From: Thiobacillus denitrificans
GTDB taxonomy: Bacteria; Pseudomonadota; Gammaproteobacteria; Burkholderiales; Thiobacillaceae
DNA: 64,000 nt
Direction: 5' to 3'
Assembly: GCA_020723405.1 (NCBI GenBank)
Contig: DYIY01000010.1
Location: forward strand, 73,866-137,865
Shown here: in pieces, positions 51,062 through 59,409 of the stretch
Numbering within the stretch: position 1 is the first letter of the stretch
How the letters are laid out: each line of letters opens with the position of its first letter
Position numbers and translations under genes: made by a program
The notes under the pieces: generated by a model
Database searches by the model: none
What the model saw: the letters and a program-made list of their open reading frames with translations, nothing else
What the model was told of the DNA's origin: nothing

Positions 51062-52444
51062 ATGAACGGCGTGATCCTGATCATCGAAGACGAAGCCACC
51101 CTGGCCAAGAACATGAGCGCCTACCTGGCCCGCTATGGCTACGAGGTGGTCACCGCCGACACGGCGGAAGACGGGCTGGCGGAACTGGAGCGCAGCAAGC
51201 CCGACCTGGTGCTCCTGGACTTTCACCTGCCGGGCATGGACGGCATGGCCGCCCTGGCGCGGCTGAGCGAAGGCAGTCCGGGCCTGCCGGTCATCATGAT
51301 CACCGGCCACGGCACGGTGGAACTGGCGGTGGACGCCATGAAGGCCGGGGCCTATGACTTCCTCACCAAGCCCGTCTCCCTGGCCAAGCTGCGACTGCTG
51401 GTGGACCGGGCCCTGGGAGAGAGCAAGCGGGCCCAGGCCCTGACCTACTACCAGCAACGGGATGCCCGGGCAGGGGGTCTGGACAGCCTGCTGGGCGACT
51501 CCCCGGCCATGCTGGACCTGAAGGCGCGCATCACCCAGCTGCTCCAGGCCGAGCGGGCCCTGCGCGACAGTGACGCGCCGGCGGTGCTCATCACCGGCGA
51601 AACCGGCACCGGCAAGGAACTGGCCGCCCGGGCCCTGCATTTCGGCGGCCCCCGGGCCGGCCAGCCCTTCGTGGAGATCAACTGCGCCGCCATTCCCGCC
51701 CAATTGCTGGAATCGGAACTGTTCGGCCACGAACGGGGCGCCTTCACCGATGCCCGGGAGCGCAAGATCGGCCTGGTGGAGACCGCCTCCGGGGGCACCC
51801 TGTTCCTGGACGAGATCGGTGACCTGGACCTGGGCCTCCAGGCCAAGCTCCTCAAGCTGCTGGAAGAAAAGACGGTGCGCCGCCTGGGCAACCTGCGCGA
51901 CCAGAAGGTGGACGTGCGCATCGTCGCCGCCACCCACCAGCCCCTGGAATCCCGTGTGCGGGAAGGACGCTTCCGGGCCGACCTGTTCTATCGCCTGCGC
52001 ATCGTGGAGCTGGCCATGCCGGCCCTGCGCGAGCGGGGCGACGACGTGCTCGTGCTGGCCCGGCATTTCCTCGCCCACCATGCCGCCCGCTACGGCCGCC
52101 GGCCCCTGTTGCCCAGCCCCCAGGCCGAAGCCCGCCTGGCCGCCCATCCCTGGCCCGGGAACGTGCGCGAATTGCGCAACCTCATGGAACAGGCCGTGCT
52201 GTTGTGCCCGGGGCCCTTGCTGGAAGCCGAACATCTGCGCCTGGCCGCACCGCCGTCCATGCCCGGCCCGGCGGCCGCTGCCGCCGATGCCGGGCGCACC
52301 CTGGACGAAATGGAACGCAACGCCTTGCTGGACGCGCTGCACAAGACCAGTTGGAACGTCACCCAGGCGGCCCGGCTGCTGGGCATCAGCCGGGATACCC
52401 TGCGCTACCGCATCGACAAGCACGGCCTGGAAGGCGGGCGCTGA
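51062..52444 (+). CDS. NtrC-family sigma-54-dependent response regulator
   Basis: This 460-residue regulator has a receiver domain with phospho-acceptor Asp53 (VLLDFHLPGMDG). The AAA+ domain has Walker A ITGETGTGKELAAR (about 177-190) and the sigma-54 contact loop GAFTDA (ERGAFTDARERK). A Fis-type helix-turn-helix follows (WNVTQAARLLGISRDTLRY). The proximity of a sigma-54 promoter and palindromic sites supports autoregulation. Other targets are not visible in this window. Confidence 0.94.
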   Translation: MNGVILIIEDEATLAKNMSAYLARYGYEVVTADTAEDGLAELERSKPDLVLLDFHLPGMDGMAALARLSEGSPGLPVIMITGHGTVELAVDAMKAGAYDFLTKPVSLAKLRLLVDRALGESKRAQALTYYQQRDARAGGLDSLLGDSPAMLDLKARITQLLQAERALRDSDAPAVLITGETGTGKELAARALHFGGPRAGQPFVEINCAAIPAQLLESELFGHERGAFTDARERKIGLVETASGGTLFLDEIGDLDLGLQAKLLKLLEEKTVRRLGNLRDQKVDVRIVAATHQPLESRVREGRFRADLFYRLRIVELAMPALRERGDDVLVLARHFLAHHAARYGRRPLLPSPQAEARLAAHPWPGNVRELRNLMEQAVLLCPGPLLEAEHLRLAAPPSMPGPAAAAADAGRTLDEMERNALLDALHKTSWNVTQAARLLGISRDTLRYRIDKHGLEGGR

Positions 52445-52449
52445 TCCCC

Positions 52450-55400
52450 TCAGACCGGCCCTTCCCGGGCCACCCGCCGGGCCATGAGCCAGCCGTGCAT
52501 GAGGGGGGTGGCGAACAGGGTGAGGGGGGTGGCCACGGCCAGCCCCCAGACGATGCTGGCGGCCACCGGTCCCCAGAGCAGGGAGTCGCCGCCCCAGCCG
52601 AAGGCCAGGGCCACCAGGCCGCCGATGACGGTGAGGGTGGTGATGATGATGGGCAACAGACGGCGCCGGGCGGCCAAAAAGGCGGCGGTCATGGGGCGCA
52701 GGCCCCGGGCCAGGCGTTCTTCCCCGGCGGAGACCAGGACGATGGAAGCGTTCACCGCCACGCCCGACAGGGCCACGCAGCCGTAAAGGGTGTACAGGGT
52801 GAGGGGCTGGCCGGTGGCCAGCAGGCCGATGGCCACGCCGGCCAGGGCCAGGGGGGCCGTGGCCAGGATCACCAAAGGCAGGAACAGGCGGCCGAACTGC
52901 ACGGCCAGCAGCCCGTACATGAGGGCGAAGCCCAGCAGCAACAGGCCCAGCAGGTTGTTCAGGCTGGCCTTCACGTCATCCAGCTCGCCGCCAGGACTCA
53001 GACTGACGCCGGGATGCCGGGCGCGGATTTCCGCCCAGGCACCATCCACGGCCGCCTGGGCCTGGCGGGCGGTGAGCAGGTCCTGGTCGAAGGCGGCGCG
53101 CAGGGTGACGGTGGCCTCAGCGTTGACCCGGCGCAGCTCGCCGGGGCGGGCGTCCAATTCCAGGCGGAACAGTTCGCCGGCCTTGAGGGTGCGGCCGTCG
53201 GGGAGTTTCCAGGGACTATCCAGCCAGGCCTGGAGGGCGGCACTGTCCATGCTGCGGCCCCGCACCACCACCTCCAGGCTGTCCTGCCCGTCTTCCAGCC
53301 GGCCCACCGCCACCCCTTCGAATTGCAGGCGCAGCATGGCCGCCAGCTTGAAGGGGTCCAACCCGGCCCGGACGGCGGCCGGGGCGTCCACGGCCAGGGT
53401 CATGCCCATCTGGCCCGCGCTGGTGTCGTCCTGGATGTCGCTGAAACCCTGGCGCTGTTCCAGCAGCCAGCGCAGATCCCCGGCCGCTGCGGCCAGGCGC
53501 TCCGGGGCGGCGCCGGTGAGGCGCAGGGACAGGTTGGAGAGCATGGGCAGATCCGCCGAGAGCACCTGGACCGAGACGGTTTCCGCCCCCTGGGCGGCCA
53601 GTCCGGGGCGCAGGGCAGCGACGAATTCGCCCACGCTGCGGGCGCCGCTGGACTCGGGGGCCAGGCTCACCGTGACCTGGCCCAGGTGCTCGCCGATGGC
53701 CAGTTCGCTGGGAGTGAATTGCAGGCCGGCCATGGCCAGGGTGGCGTTGAGTTCTCCGGGACGGGCCAGGCGCCGGGCGGCCTGTTCCACCTCCCGGGCG
53801 GCGGCCAGGGTCTGGGGCAGGGCGGTGGCCGGGGCCATGCGCACGTTGATGTTGAACACCCGCAGGGGGTCCGAGGCGAACCAGTGGGGCTTGACCCATT
53901 CCAGCAGGATGGCGGCGCCGGCCAGGAGGAACACCCCGCCGAACAGGGCGGCCACCGGCAGGGGATGGCGGAAGGCCGGGGCCAGGGCCCGGCCGTAGAG
54001 CCGGCGCAGGCGGCCGGCCAGGCCGTCGCGCCAGTCCCGGTCCCGGGGCCGGCCGCCCCATTCCACGGCATGGCGGGGGAGCAGCCAGAGGGAGGCCACC
54101 ACGCTCAGCAACAAAGTGAGGATCACCGCCAGGGGGGTGACGAACATGAAGCGGCCCATGAGCCCGGGCAGGAAGAGCAGGGGCAGGAAGGCCAGGCAGG
54201 TGGCGAACACCGAGGCGGTCACCGGCCGGGCCACCTCCTTCAGGGCCTCGCTGACGGCGGCGGCCCGGTCCAGGCCGGCGGCCAGGCGCAGGCGGATGGC
54301 TTCGGCCACCACCACCGCGTCGTCCAGGGGAATGCCCAGCACGATGGCCACCCCCAGCAGCACCGAGACGTTGAGGGTCTGGCCCAGCAGGTGCAGGGCC
54401 AGGAACATGCCGGCCAGGGCAAAGGGCACCCCCAGGCTGGTGAGCAGGGCCATGCGCCCGCCCAGGAAGAACCAGGTGACGGCCAGTACCACGGCCAGAC
54501 CGAACAGGGCGTTGACTTCCATGATGCCGATGGCTTCCCGGGTCACGGCGCTCTGGTCGTCCAGCAGGGTCAATACGTCGGCGCCGAAGGCCTGGTTGCG
54601 TTGGGCGATCACCTCCCGCACCGCCCGGGTCAGTTCCAGGGTGTTCACGTTCTCGGCCTTGGTGACCGAGAGCAGCACGGCGGGGCGGCCGTCCAGTTGC
54701 ACCAGTTCCCGGGGCGGGGCCAGACCCACGCTCAGGCTGGCCAGGCTGGACAGGGGCACCAGGCGGCCCCGGGCGTCGCGGATGGGCAGTTCGGCCAGAA
54801 AGTCCGGGTTGGCGGGCAGGCCATCCACCCGCAGGGCATAGCGGCGGCCGTCCAGTTTGGCGATGCCGGCGGGCAGGGAGCGGGACTGGTCGGCCACGGC
54901 CTGGGTCAGGTCGGCCAGGGAGACGTTTTCCCGGGCCAGGGCGGCCGGATCGAAATTCACCGCCAGTTCCCGGTTGCGCATGCCGTAGGCCCAGACCCGG
55001 CCCACCCCGGGCAGGCGCTCCAGTTCCCTGCGGGTGGCCTCGGCCAGATCGCAGACCCGGCCGTCGGCGGCCGCGCCGCTGACCACCACCATGGCGGTGG
55101 GGAAGAAATTGGAAGAGGTGAGTTCCACCACCTGGGGAGGCCGGGCTTCCTTGGGGAAGCTGGCGGCGGCCTGGCGGATCTCCCGGTCCAGGGCAGCCAG
55201 GCGCCGCTCGAAGCGGCCCCGGGCCAGATCCTTGAAACGCACCAGCAGGGTGGCCACGTTGTCCCGGGAGGTGGCGCTCACCAGGCCCAGGTCGGGCACC
55301 CGGCGCAGGGCCGTTTCCAGGGGAATGGTGATGTCCCGTTCCACGTCCCGGGCGCCGGCCCCGGGCCAGACCACCGCCACGGCCACCCAGTTCAGGTCCA

Positions 55401-55509
55401 CTTCCGGGTACTGGGCCCGGGGCATGGCGAAATACGCCCAGGCGCCGAGCAGAAGCACGACAGCAAGGAGAAGATCGGCGAGGCGTCGGGTGCGCGTGAT
55501 GGGCGGCAT
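52450..55509 (-). CDS. RND-family transporter without adjacent partner proteins
   Basis: This 1019-residue transporter has the RND layout: helix 1 near the N-terminus (LLLAVVLLLGAWAYFAM), two large periplasmic parts and two blocks of membrane helices. The proton-relay Asp pair is seen in GIPLDDAVVVAEAI. The AcrB-type lysine of helix 10 is absent (GVAVNASIVLVS), as in several other RND groups. No membrane-fusion or outer-membrane-factor gene is adjacent, unusual for multidrug or metal efflux. The start at 55509 (MPPITRTRR) is only 27 bp from the divergent START-domain gene. The 3' end is 5 bp from the convergent regulator gene. Confidence 0.88.
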   Translation of the reverse strand: MPPITRTRRLADLLLAVVLLLGAWAYFAMPRAQYPEVDLNWVAVAVVWPGAGARDVERDITIPLETALRRVPDLGLVSATSRDNVATLLVRFKDLARGRFERRLAALDREIRQAAASFPKEARPPQVVELTSSNFFPTAMVVVSGAAADGRVCDLAEATRRELERLPGVGRVWAYGMRNRELAVNFDPAALARENVSLADLTQAVADQSRSLPAGIAKLDGRRYALRVDGLPANPDFLAELPIRDARGRLVPLSSLASLSVGLAPPRELVQLDGRPAVLLSVTKAENVNTLELTRAVREVIAQRNQAFGADVLTLLDDQSAVTREAIGIMEVNALFGLAVVLAVTWFFLGGRMALLTSLGVPFALAGMFLALHLLGQTLNVSVLLGVAIVLGIPLDDAVVVAEAIRLRLAAGLDRAAAVSEALKEVARPVTASVFATCLAFLPLLFLPGLMGRFMFVTPLAVILTLLLSVVASLWLLPRHAVEWGGRPRDRDWRDGLAGRLRRLYGRALAPAFRHPLPVAALFGGVFLLAGAAILLEWVKPHWFASDPLRVFNINVRMAPATALPQTLAAAREVEQAARRLARPGELNATLAMAGLQFTPSELAIGEHLGQVTVSLAPESSGARSVGEFVAALRPGLAAQGAETVSVQVLSADLPMLSNLSLRLTGAAPERLAAAAGDLRWLLEQRQGFSDIQDDTSAGQMGMTLAVDAPAAVRAGLDPFKLAAMLRLQFEGVAVGRLEDGQDSLEVVVRGRSMDSAALQAWLDSPWKLPDGRTLKAGELFRLELDARPGELRRVNAEATVTLRAAFDQDLLTARQAQAAVDGAWAEIRARHPGVSLSPGGELDDVKASLNNLLGLLLLGFALMYGLLAVQFGRLFLPLVILATAPLALAGVAIGLLATGQPLTLYTLYGCVALSGVAVNASIVLVSAGEERLARGLRPMTAAFLAARRRLLPIIITTLTVIGGLVALAFGWGGDSLLWGPVAASIVWGLAVATPLTLFATPLMHGWLMARRVAREGPV

Positions 55510-55536
55510 GGGGGGTGGGTGGCTATACTCGCTGCC

Positions 55537-56109
55537 ATGAAGATGGTAATCCAATCCCTTGTGGCCTTCTGCATCGGCATGGCCGCTGCGGGTGCCGCAG
55601 AAACCGGCCTCAGCGTGCGCCAGGAAGGGGTGCAACTGGTGGTGGAAGGCTGGCTCAAGACCCATGCCGATGCGGATACCGCCTGGGCGGTACTCACCGA
55701 CTATCCCCGTTTTCCCGAGTTCGTGCCGGGCATGTTGGCCAACCGGGTGCTGGAAACTGCGGGGGGGGTGACCCGGCTGGAACAGCGGGGCGAAGTGGTC
55801 TCGGGCGCTTTTCGGCTGGTCTACGCAGGCCAGGTGCGGGTGGTGGAGAACCCGGGAAAGGGCCTGGACATCCAGTTTCTCTCTGGCCCTTTCAAGGACA
55901 CCCGGGGAGAATGGAACGTGGAGGGCGGAAAGCCCCTCAAATTGCTATATCGTATGCGCATGGATTTGACCCGTTCCCCCTTTCCCCCGCCCCTGGCGCC
56001 GGCCATCGCCGAGCAGCAGGTACGTACCTGGGTGGAGGTGTTCGGCCGGGAGATGGAGCGGCAGATGGAACCCAGGGAACAGCAAAAACGGAAGGCGAAG
56101 CCGTCATGA
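55537..56109 (+). CDS. Exported START/SRPBCC-domain protein 1
   Basis: This 190-residue protein has a signal peptide (SLVAFCIGMAAAGAAETG) and a polyketide-cyclase/START-like domain (DTAWAVLTDYPRFPEFVPGM, then ARVLET-type and VVSGAFRLVYAGQ text). Such domains bind lipids or other hydrophobic ligands. A TATACT hexamer (55524-55529) lies so close to the ATG that a leaderless transcript is possible. It is coupled by ATGA to a second START-domain gene and diverges from an RND transporter, which hints at lipid trafficking. Confidence 0.8.
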   Translation: MKMVIQSLVAFCIGMAAAGAAETGLSVRQEGVQLVVEGWLKTHADADTAWAVLTDYPRFPEFVPGMLANRVLETAGGVTRLEQRGEVVSGAFRLVYAGQVRVVENPGKGLDIQFLSGPFKDTRGEWNVEGGKPLKLLYRMRMDLTRSPFPPPLAPAIAEQQVRTWVEVFGREMERQMEPREQQKRKAKPS

Positions 56110-56687
56110 CACGCTTCTTGGGCCTGGTGGGCCTTTTTCTCACGGCCGTGGCCGCCAGCGCGGCGGCTGCGGGTGCCAAGGTGAATGCCAGCACCGGCCT
56201 GTCCGGCATCCGGGTGGAGGCCAGCCAGCGCCTCAATGCCGATGCCCAGACCGTCTGGCAGACCCTCACCGACTACAACCGGCTGGCGGCGTTCATCCCC
56301 GACATGGTGTCCAGCCGGGTGATCTCTCCGCCGGGGGCGGGACCGAAGAAGGTCGAACAGATCGCCGACGCCGGGCTGTTCGCCTTCGTCATGCCCGATC
56401 AGGTGGTACTGATCATGGAAGAGACGCCCATCAACCTCATCCGCTTCCGTTCCGTGGCCGGCAAGGTGGCGGCCATGAACGGCGAATGGCGCATCCAGGG
56501 GGACAAGGCGCCGGTCACCCTGACCTACCGGGCCCACATCGTGCCCATGACCCCGGTCCCCCCCCTGGTGACCAGCTATTTCATCGAGGATGAGGTGAAG
56601 AACCGCTTCGAGGCCCTGGGCCGGGAGGCCGAACGGCGCATGCGGGCGCCCGCCGCCGGTCAGAACCCCTACATCCCCCCCAGGTAA
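56106..56687 (+). CDS. Exported START/SRPBCC-domain protein 2
   Basis: This 193-residue paralogue of the preceding protein has a signal peptide (LGLVGLFLTAVAASAAAAG) and the same domain start (QTVWQTLTDYNRLAAFIPDM). It differs clearly in sequence, so the duplication is old. The tail NPYIPPR is short and probably flexible. Both proteins are probably periplasmic and could deliver a hydrophobic ligand to or from the RND protein; that is inference from gene order. Confidence 0.8.
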   Translation: MTRFLGLVGLFLTAVAASAAAAGAKVNASTGLSGIRVEASQRLNADAQTVWQTLTDYNRLAAFIPDMVSSRVISPPGAGPKKVEQIADAGLFAFVMPDQVVLIMEETPINLIRFRSVAGKVAAMNGEWRIQGDKAPVTLTYRAHIVPMTPVPPLVTSYFIEDEVKNRFEALGREAERRMRAPAAGQNPYIPPR

Positions 56688-56732
56688 TCCCCTCGGAGTC
56701 TTGGCCGCGTCGATGCCCAGAAAGGACCCCCC

Positions 56733-57176
56733 TTGAAGCGACCCGTCTGGCTGCTGTTCATTCCGGTCCTGCTGGCCGGGTGCGATCAACTCGCCGAGCG
56801 GGCCGGTTTCCCCGACCCGGCCACGGTGGAGGCCGACGGCAAGGCCATCGGCGGCGCCTGCCGCCACGCCGGCCGGGGCCTGGAGGATTGCTACCGACTC
56901 AACAAGAGCGCCTCCAAGGCGGCCATCTATGCCGGCTGGAAGGAAATGAACGAGTACATGGTGAAGAACAACCTGCCGGTGGTGGAGCCCAGCATCACTC
57001 CCCTGGCCCTGGACGCCCTGAAGAAGAAGGATGGGGAGGCCCACGGTGAAGGCCATGCCGAGAAAAAGGAAGAGGCCAAGGCCGAGGAAGGCAAGGACAA
57101 GGGGAGCGGCAAGGAAGAGGACAAGAAAACCGAGGCCGGCAAAGAGGATGGTCATACCAAGGCGGCCAGCCACTGA
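56733..57176 (+). CDS. Lipoprotein with charged repetitive C-terminus
   Basis: This 147-residue protein has a lipobox (LLAGCDQLAE) after a short signal peptide. A small domain with two cysteines follows (GGACRHAGRGLEDCYRLN). The last 50 residues are nearly all Lys, Glu, Asp, Gly and His (EAKAEEGKDKGSGKEEDKK). It starts at TTG after AAAGGACCCCCC. Function is unknown. The paired cysteines may form a disulfide in the periplasm. Confidence 0.75.
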   Translation: MKRPVWLLFIPVLLAGCDQLAERAGFPDPATVEADGKAIGGACRHAGRGLEDCYRLNKSASKAAIYAGWKEMNEYMVKNNLPVVEPSITPLALDALKKKDGEAHGEGHAEKKEEAKAEEGKDKGSGKEEDKKTEAGKEDGHTKAASH

Positions 57177-57229
57177 GCCGGGCTAGAATCCCCTGCCGAG
57201 GCGCCCCACGCCAGCCACCCAGCCCCGTC

Positions 57230-57985
57230 ATGAAACCCGCCCTGCGCGTCGCCAGCTACAACATCCACAAAGGCCTGTCCTTCTTCAACCGCCGTGTCGT
57301 CCTGCACGACGTGCGCGACAGTCTCATGGGACTCAACGCCGACATCGTCTTCCTGCAGGAAGTCCAGGGCCACCACGCCCGCCGGGCCGGCCGCTTCGAG
57401 GAATGGCCCAGCAAGCCCCAGCACGAGTTCCTGGCCGGCGACATCTGGAACGACTTCGCCTATGGCAAGAATGCCGTGTACGACCATGGCCACCACGGCA
57501 ACGCCATCCTCTCCCGCTATCCCATCCTCAACTGGGAGAACGTGGACATCTCCGCCCATGCCTTCGAGAGCCGGGGCCTGCTCCATTGCGAACTGGACGC
57601 CCCGCACCTGTCCCAGCCCCTGCACGCCATCTGCATCCACCTGGCCCTCAACGAATCCGGGCGGCGCAAGCAGATCCACGTGCTGTCGGAACGCATCCGG
57701 CGCATGGTGCCCGACGACGCGCCCCTCATCATCGCCGGGGACTTCAACGACTGGCGCCAACGCACCGGGCAGTACCTGGCCGAGGAACTGGGCCTCAAGG
57801 AAGTCTTCGAAACCGCCCACGGCAGGCCGGCGCGCAGTTTCCCCGCCGCCCTGCCCCTGTTTACCCTGGACCGCATCTACGTGCGCGGCTTCGGCATTGC
57901 CTCGGCCCACGTGCTGCACGGCCAGCGCTGGCGCAGGCTGTCGGACCACGCGGCGCTGACCGCCCAGCTCCGCCCCCTCGGCTAA
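57230..57985 (+). CDS. Endonuclease/exonuclease/phosphatase-family protein (YbhP-like)
   Basis: This 251-residue metal-dependent enzyme has the EEP signatures: ASYNIHKGL, IVFLQEVQG (catalytic Glu), IIAGDFNDWR and late SDHAALTAQL. It lies 13 bp before a cardiolipin synthase gene, as ybhP does before clsB in Escherichia coli, suggesting a phospholipid-related phosphodiesterase role. The exact substrate is unknown. Confidence 0.88.
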   Translation: MKPALRVASYNIHKGLSFFNRRVVLHDVRDSLMGLNADIVFLQEVQGHHARRAGRFEEWPSKPQHEFLAGDIWNDFAYGKNAVYDHGHHGNAILSRYPILNWENVDISAHAFESRGLLHCELDAPHLSQPLHAICIHLALNESGRRKQIHVLSERIRRMVPDDAPLIIAGDFNDWRQRTGQYLAEELGLKEVFETAHGRPARSFPAALPLFTLDRIYVRGFGIASAHVLHGQRWRRLSDHAALTAQLRPLG

Positions 57986-57998
57986 GCACCGCGCCGTC

Positions 57999-59207
57999 AT
58001 GATCAAGGGCGGCAACCGCCTGACCCTGCTGGAGAACGGCGCCGCCTATTTCCCGGAACTCATCGCCGCCCTGGACGGAGCCCGCCGGGAAATCCACCTG
58101 GAAACCTACATCTTCGCGGCCGACGCCACCGGCCTGGCCGTGGCCGATGCCTTGATGCGGGCCGCCCGGCGGGGCGTGGTGACCCGCCTGCTGCTGGATG
58201 GCTTCGGCAGCCGGGCCCTGGGGCAAGGCCTGCTGGACGGGTTGCGCAGTGCCGGGGTGGAAGTGCTGGTGTTCCGCCCCGACATCGGCATGGGCCTGCG
58301 CCGCAAGCGCCTGCGCCGCATGCACCGCAAGCTGGCCGTGGTGGATGCCCGCGTCGGCTTCGTGGGGGGGATCAACATCCTGGACGACCTCCATGGCCGC
58401 CACCTGTCCACCCCCCGCCGGGACTACGCCGCCCGGGTCGAGGGGCCCCTGGTGGCCGACATGCACGCCGCAGCCCAGCGCCTCTGGCGACTGGTGACCT
58501 GGAGCCGCCTGGGCCTGCGCCGGGGGGAGGACGCCTGGCTCAAGCCCCGGGTGGAAGCGGTGGGCACCCAGCGCGGCACCTTCCTGACCCGGGACAACCT
58601 GCGCCGCCGCCGTTCCATCGAAACCGCCTACCTGCACGCCATCCACCGGGCCCGGCGGGACATCCTCATCGCCAACGCCTACTTCATGCCCGGGGTGCGC
58701 TTTCGTCACGCCCTCATCGACGCCGCCCGCCGGGGGGTGCGGGTGCGTCTGCTCATGCAGGGCCACAGCGACCACCCCTTCTACCAGACGGCCGCCCGGG
58801 CTCTCTACCGGCACTTCCTGGAAAACGGCCTGGAAGTCTACGAGTACCACGCCACCGAACTGCACGCCAAGGCGGCGGTCGTCGATGGCCAGTGGGCCAC
58901 CGTGGGCTCCAGCAACATCGACCCCCTGAGCCTGCTCCTGGCCCGGGAAGCCAACCTGGTGGTCCACGACCCGGGCTTCGCGGGCGAACTCCAGGCCAGT
59001 CTGGAGGGTGCCCTGGACAGCGGTGCCCATCGCATCCATCGCCGGGCCTGGTCGCGCATCCCCTGGTATGCCCGCTTCGCCTCCTGGCTGGCCTATGGCC
59101 TGATCCGGGGTGCCATGGGTCTGGCCGGTTACGCCCAGGGCTGGGACCGCCCGCCCCGGCGCTGGGGCCAGGGGGGCAAGCACGCCGATCACTCCGGACC
59201 GGCCTAG
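57999..59207 (+). CDS. clsB: Cardiolipin synthase, ClsB type
   Basis: This 402-residue phospholipase-D-family enzyme has both HKD motifs, MHRKLAVVDARVGFVGG (about 107) and LHAKAAVVDGQWATVGSSNID (about 287), and no N-terminal membrane helices, as in ClsB. It makes cardiolipin or related phospholipids from phosphatidylglycerol and/or phosphatidylethanolamine. The C-terminus is hydrophobic (SWLAYGLIRGAMGLAGYA). Together with the preceding gene it forms a two-gene unit. Confidence 0.9.
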   Translation: MIKGGNRLTLLENGAAYFPELIAALDGARREIHLETYIFAADATGLAVADALMRAARRGVVTRLLLDGFGSRALGQGLLDGLRSAGVEVLVFRPDIGMGLRRKRLRRMHRKLAVVDARVGFVGGINILDDLHGRHLSTPRRDYAARVEGPLVADMHAAAQRLWRLVTWSRLGLRRGEDAWLKPRVEAVGTQRGTFLTRDNLRRRRSIETAYLHAIHRARRDILIANAYFMPGVRFRHALIDAARRGVRVRLLMQGHSDHPFYQTAARALYRHFLENGLEVYEYHATELHAKAAVVDGQWATVGSSNIDPLSLLLAREANLVVHDPGFAGELQASLEGALDSGAHRIHRRAWSRIPWYARFASWLAYGLIRGAMGLAGYAQGWDRPPRRWGQGGKHADHSGPA

Positions 59208-59273
59208 CGCTTGATTGAATGCCTGGGCTTTTCGGACAAAAACGGACTACCGGGAAAAGGACGGGCTGGACAA

Positions 59274-59315
59274 GGCCCTGGTGCGGCGATTGAAGTCGCG
59301 AGCCGCACCAGGGCC
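59274..59315. other. Long perfect inverted repeat between convergent genes
   Basis: A 14-bp perfect pair GGCCCTGGTGCGGC (59274-59287) and GCCGCACCAGGGCC (59302-59315) encloses GATTGAAGTCGCGA, which can itself pair (CGA with TCG). There is no T-run. It lies in the 202-bp gap between the ends of clsB and the patatin-like gene and may act as a bidirectional stop for transcripts or as a repeated palindrome. Confidence 0.7.
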
Positions 59316-59326
59316 GGCCGGTCCAT

Positions 59327-59353
59327 GATGCGGTTCGCTCCGCTCACCACATC
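59327..59353. repeat. REP-like palindromic element
   Basis: Arms GATGCGGT (59327-59334) and ACCACATC (59346-59353) pair at 7 of 8 positions around TCGCTCCGCTC. From memory, similar GATGCGGTTCGCTCC-type elements are scattered through betaproteobacterial genomes. Copy number cannot be judged from this window. Confidence 0.4.
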
Positions 59354-59409
59354 CTACCCACCGCTTCCAGAGCCCCGACTGCCGGTCAAGCTGCGCCAAG
59401 CTGGGCAGA

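Noticed and set aside
52204-56109. A 1301-codon plus-strand frame across the RND gene
   Set aside because: It is an antisense shadow of the RND gene rich in Gly/Gln/His; only its last 190 codons are a real gene, which starts at 55537.
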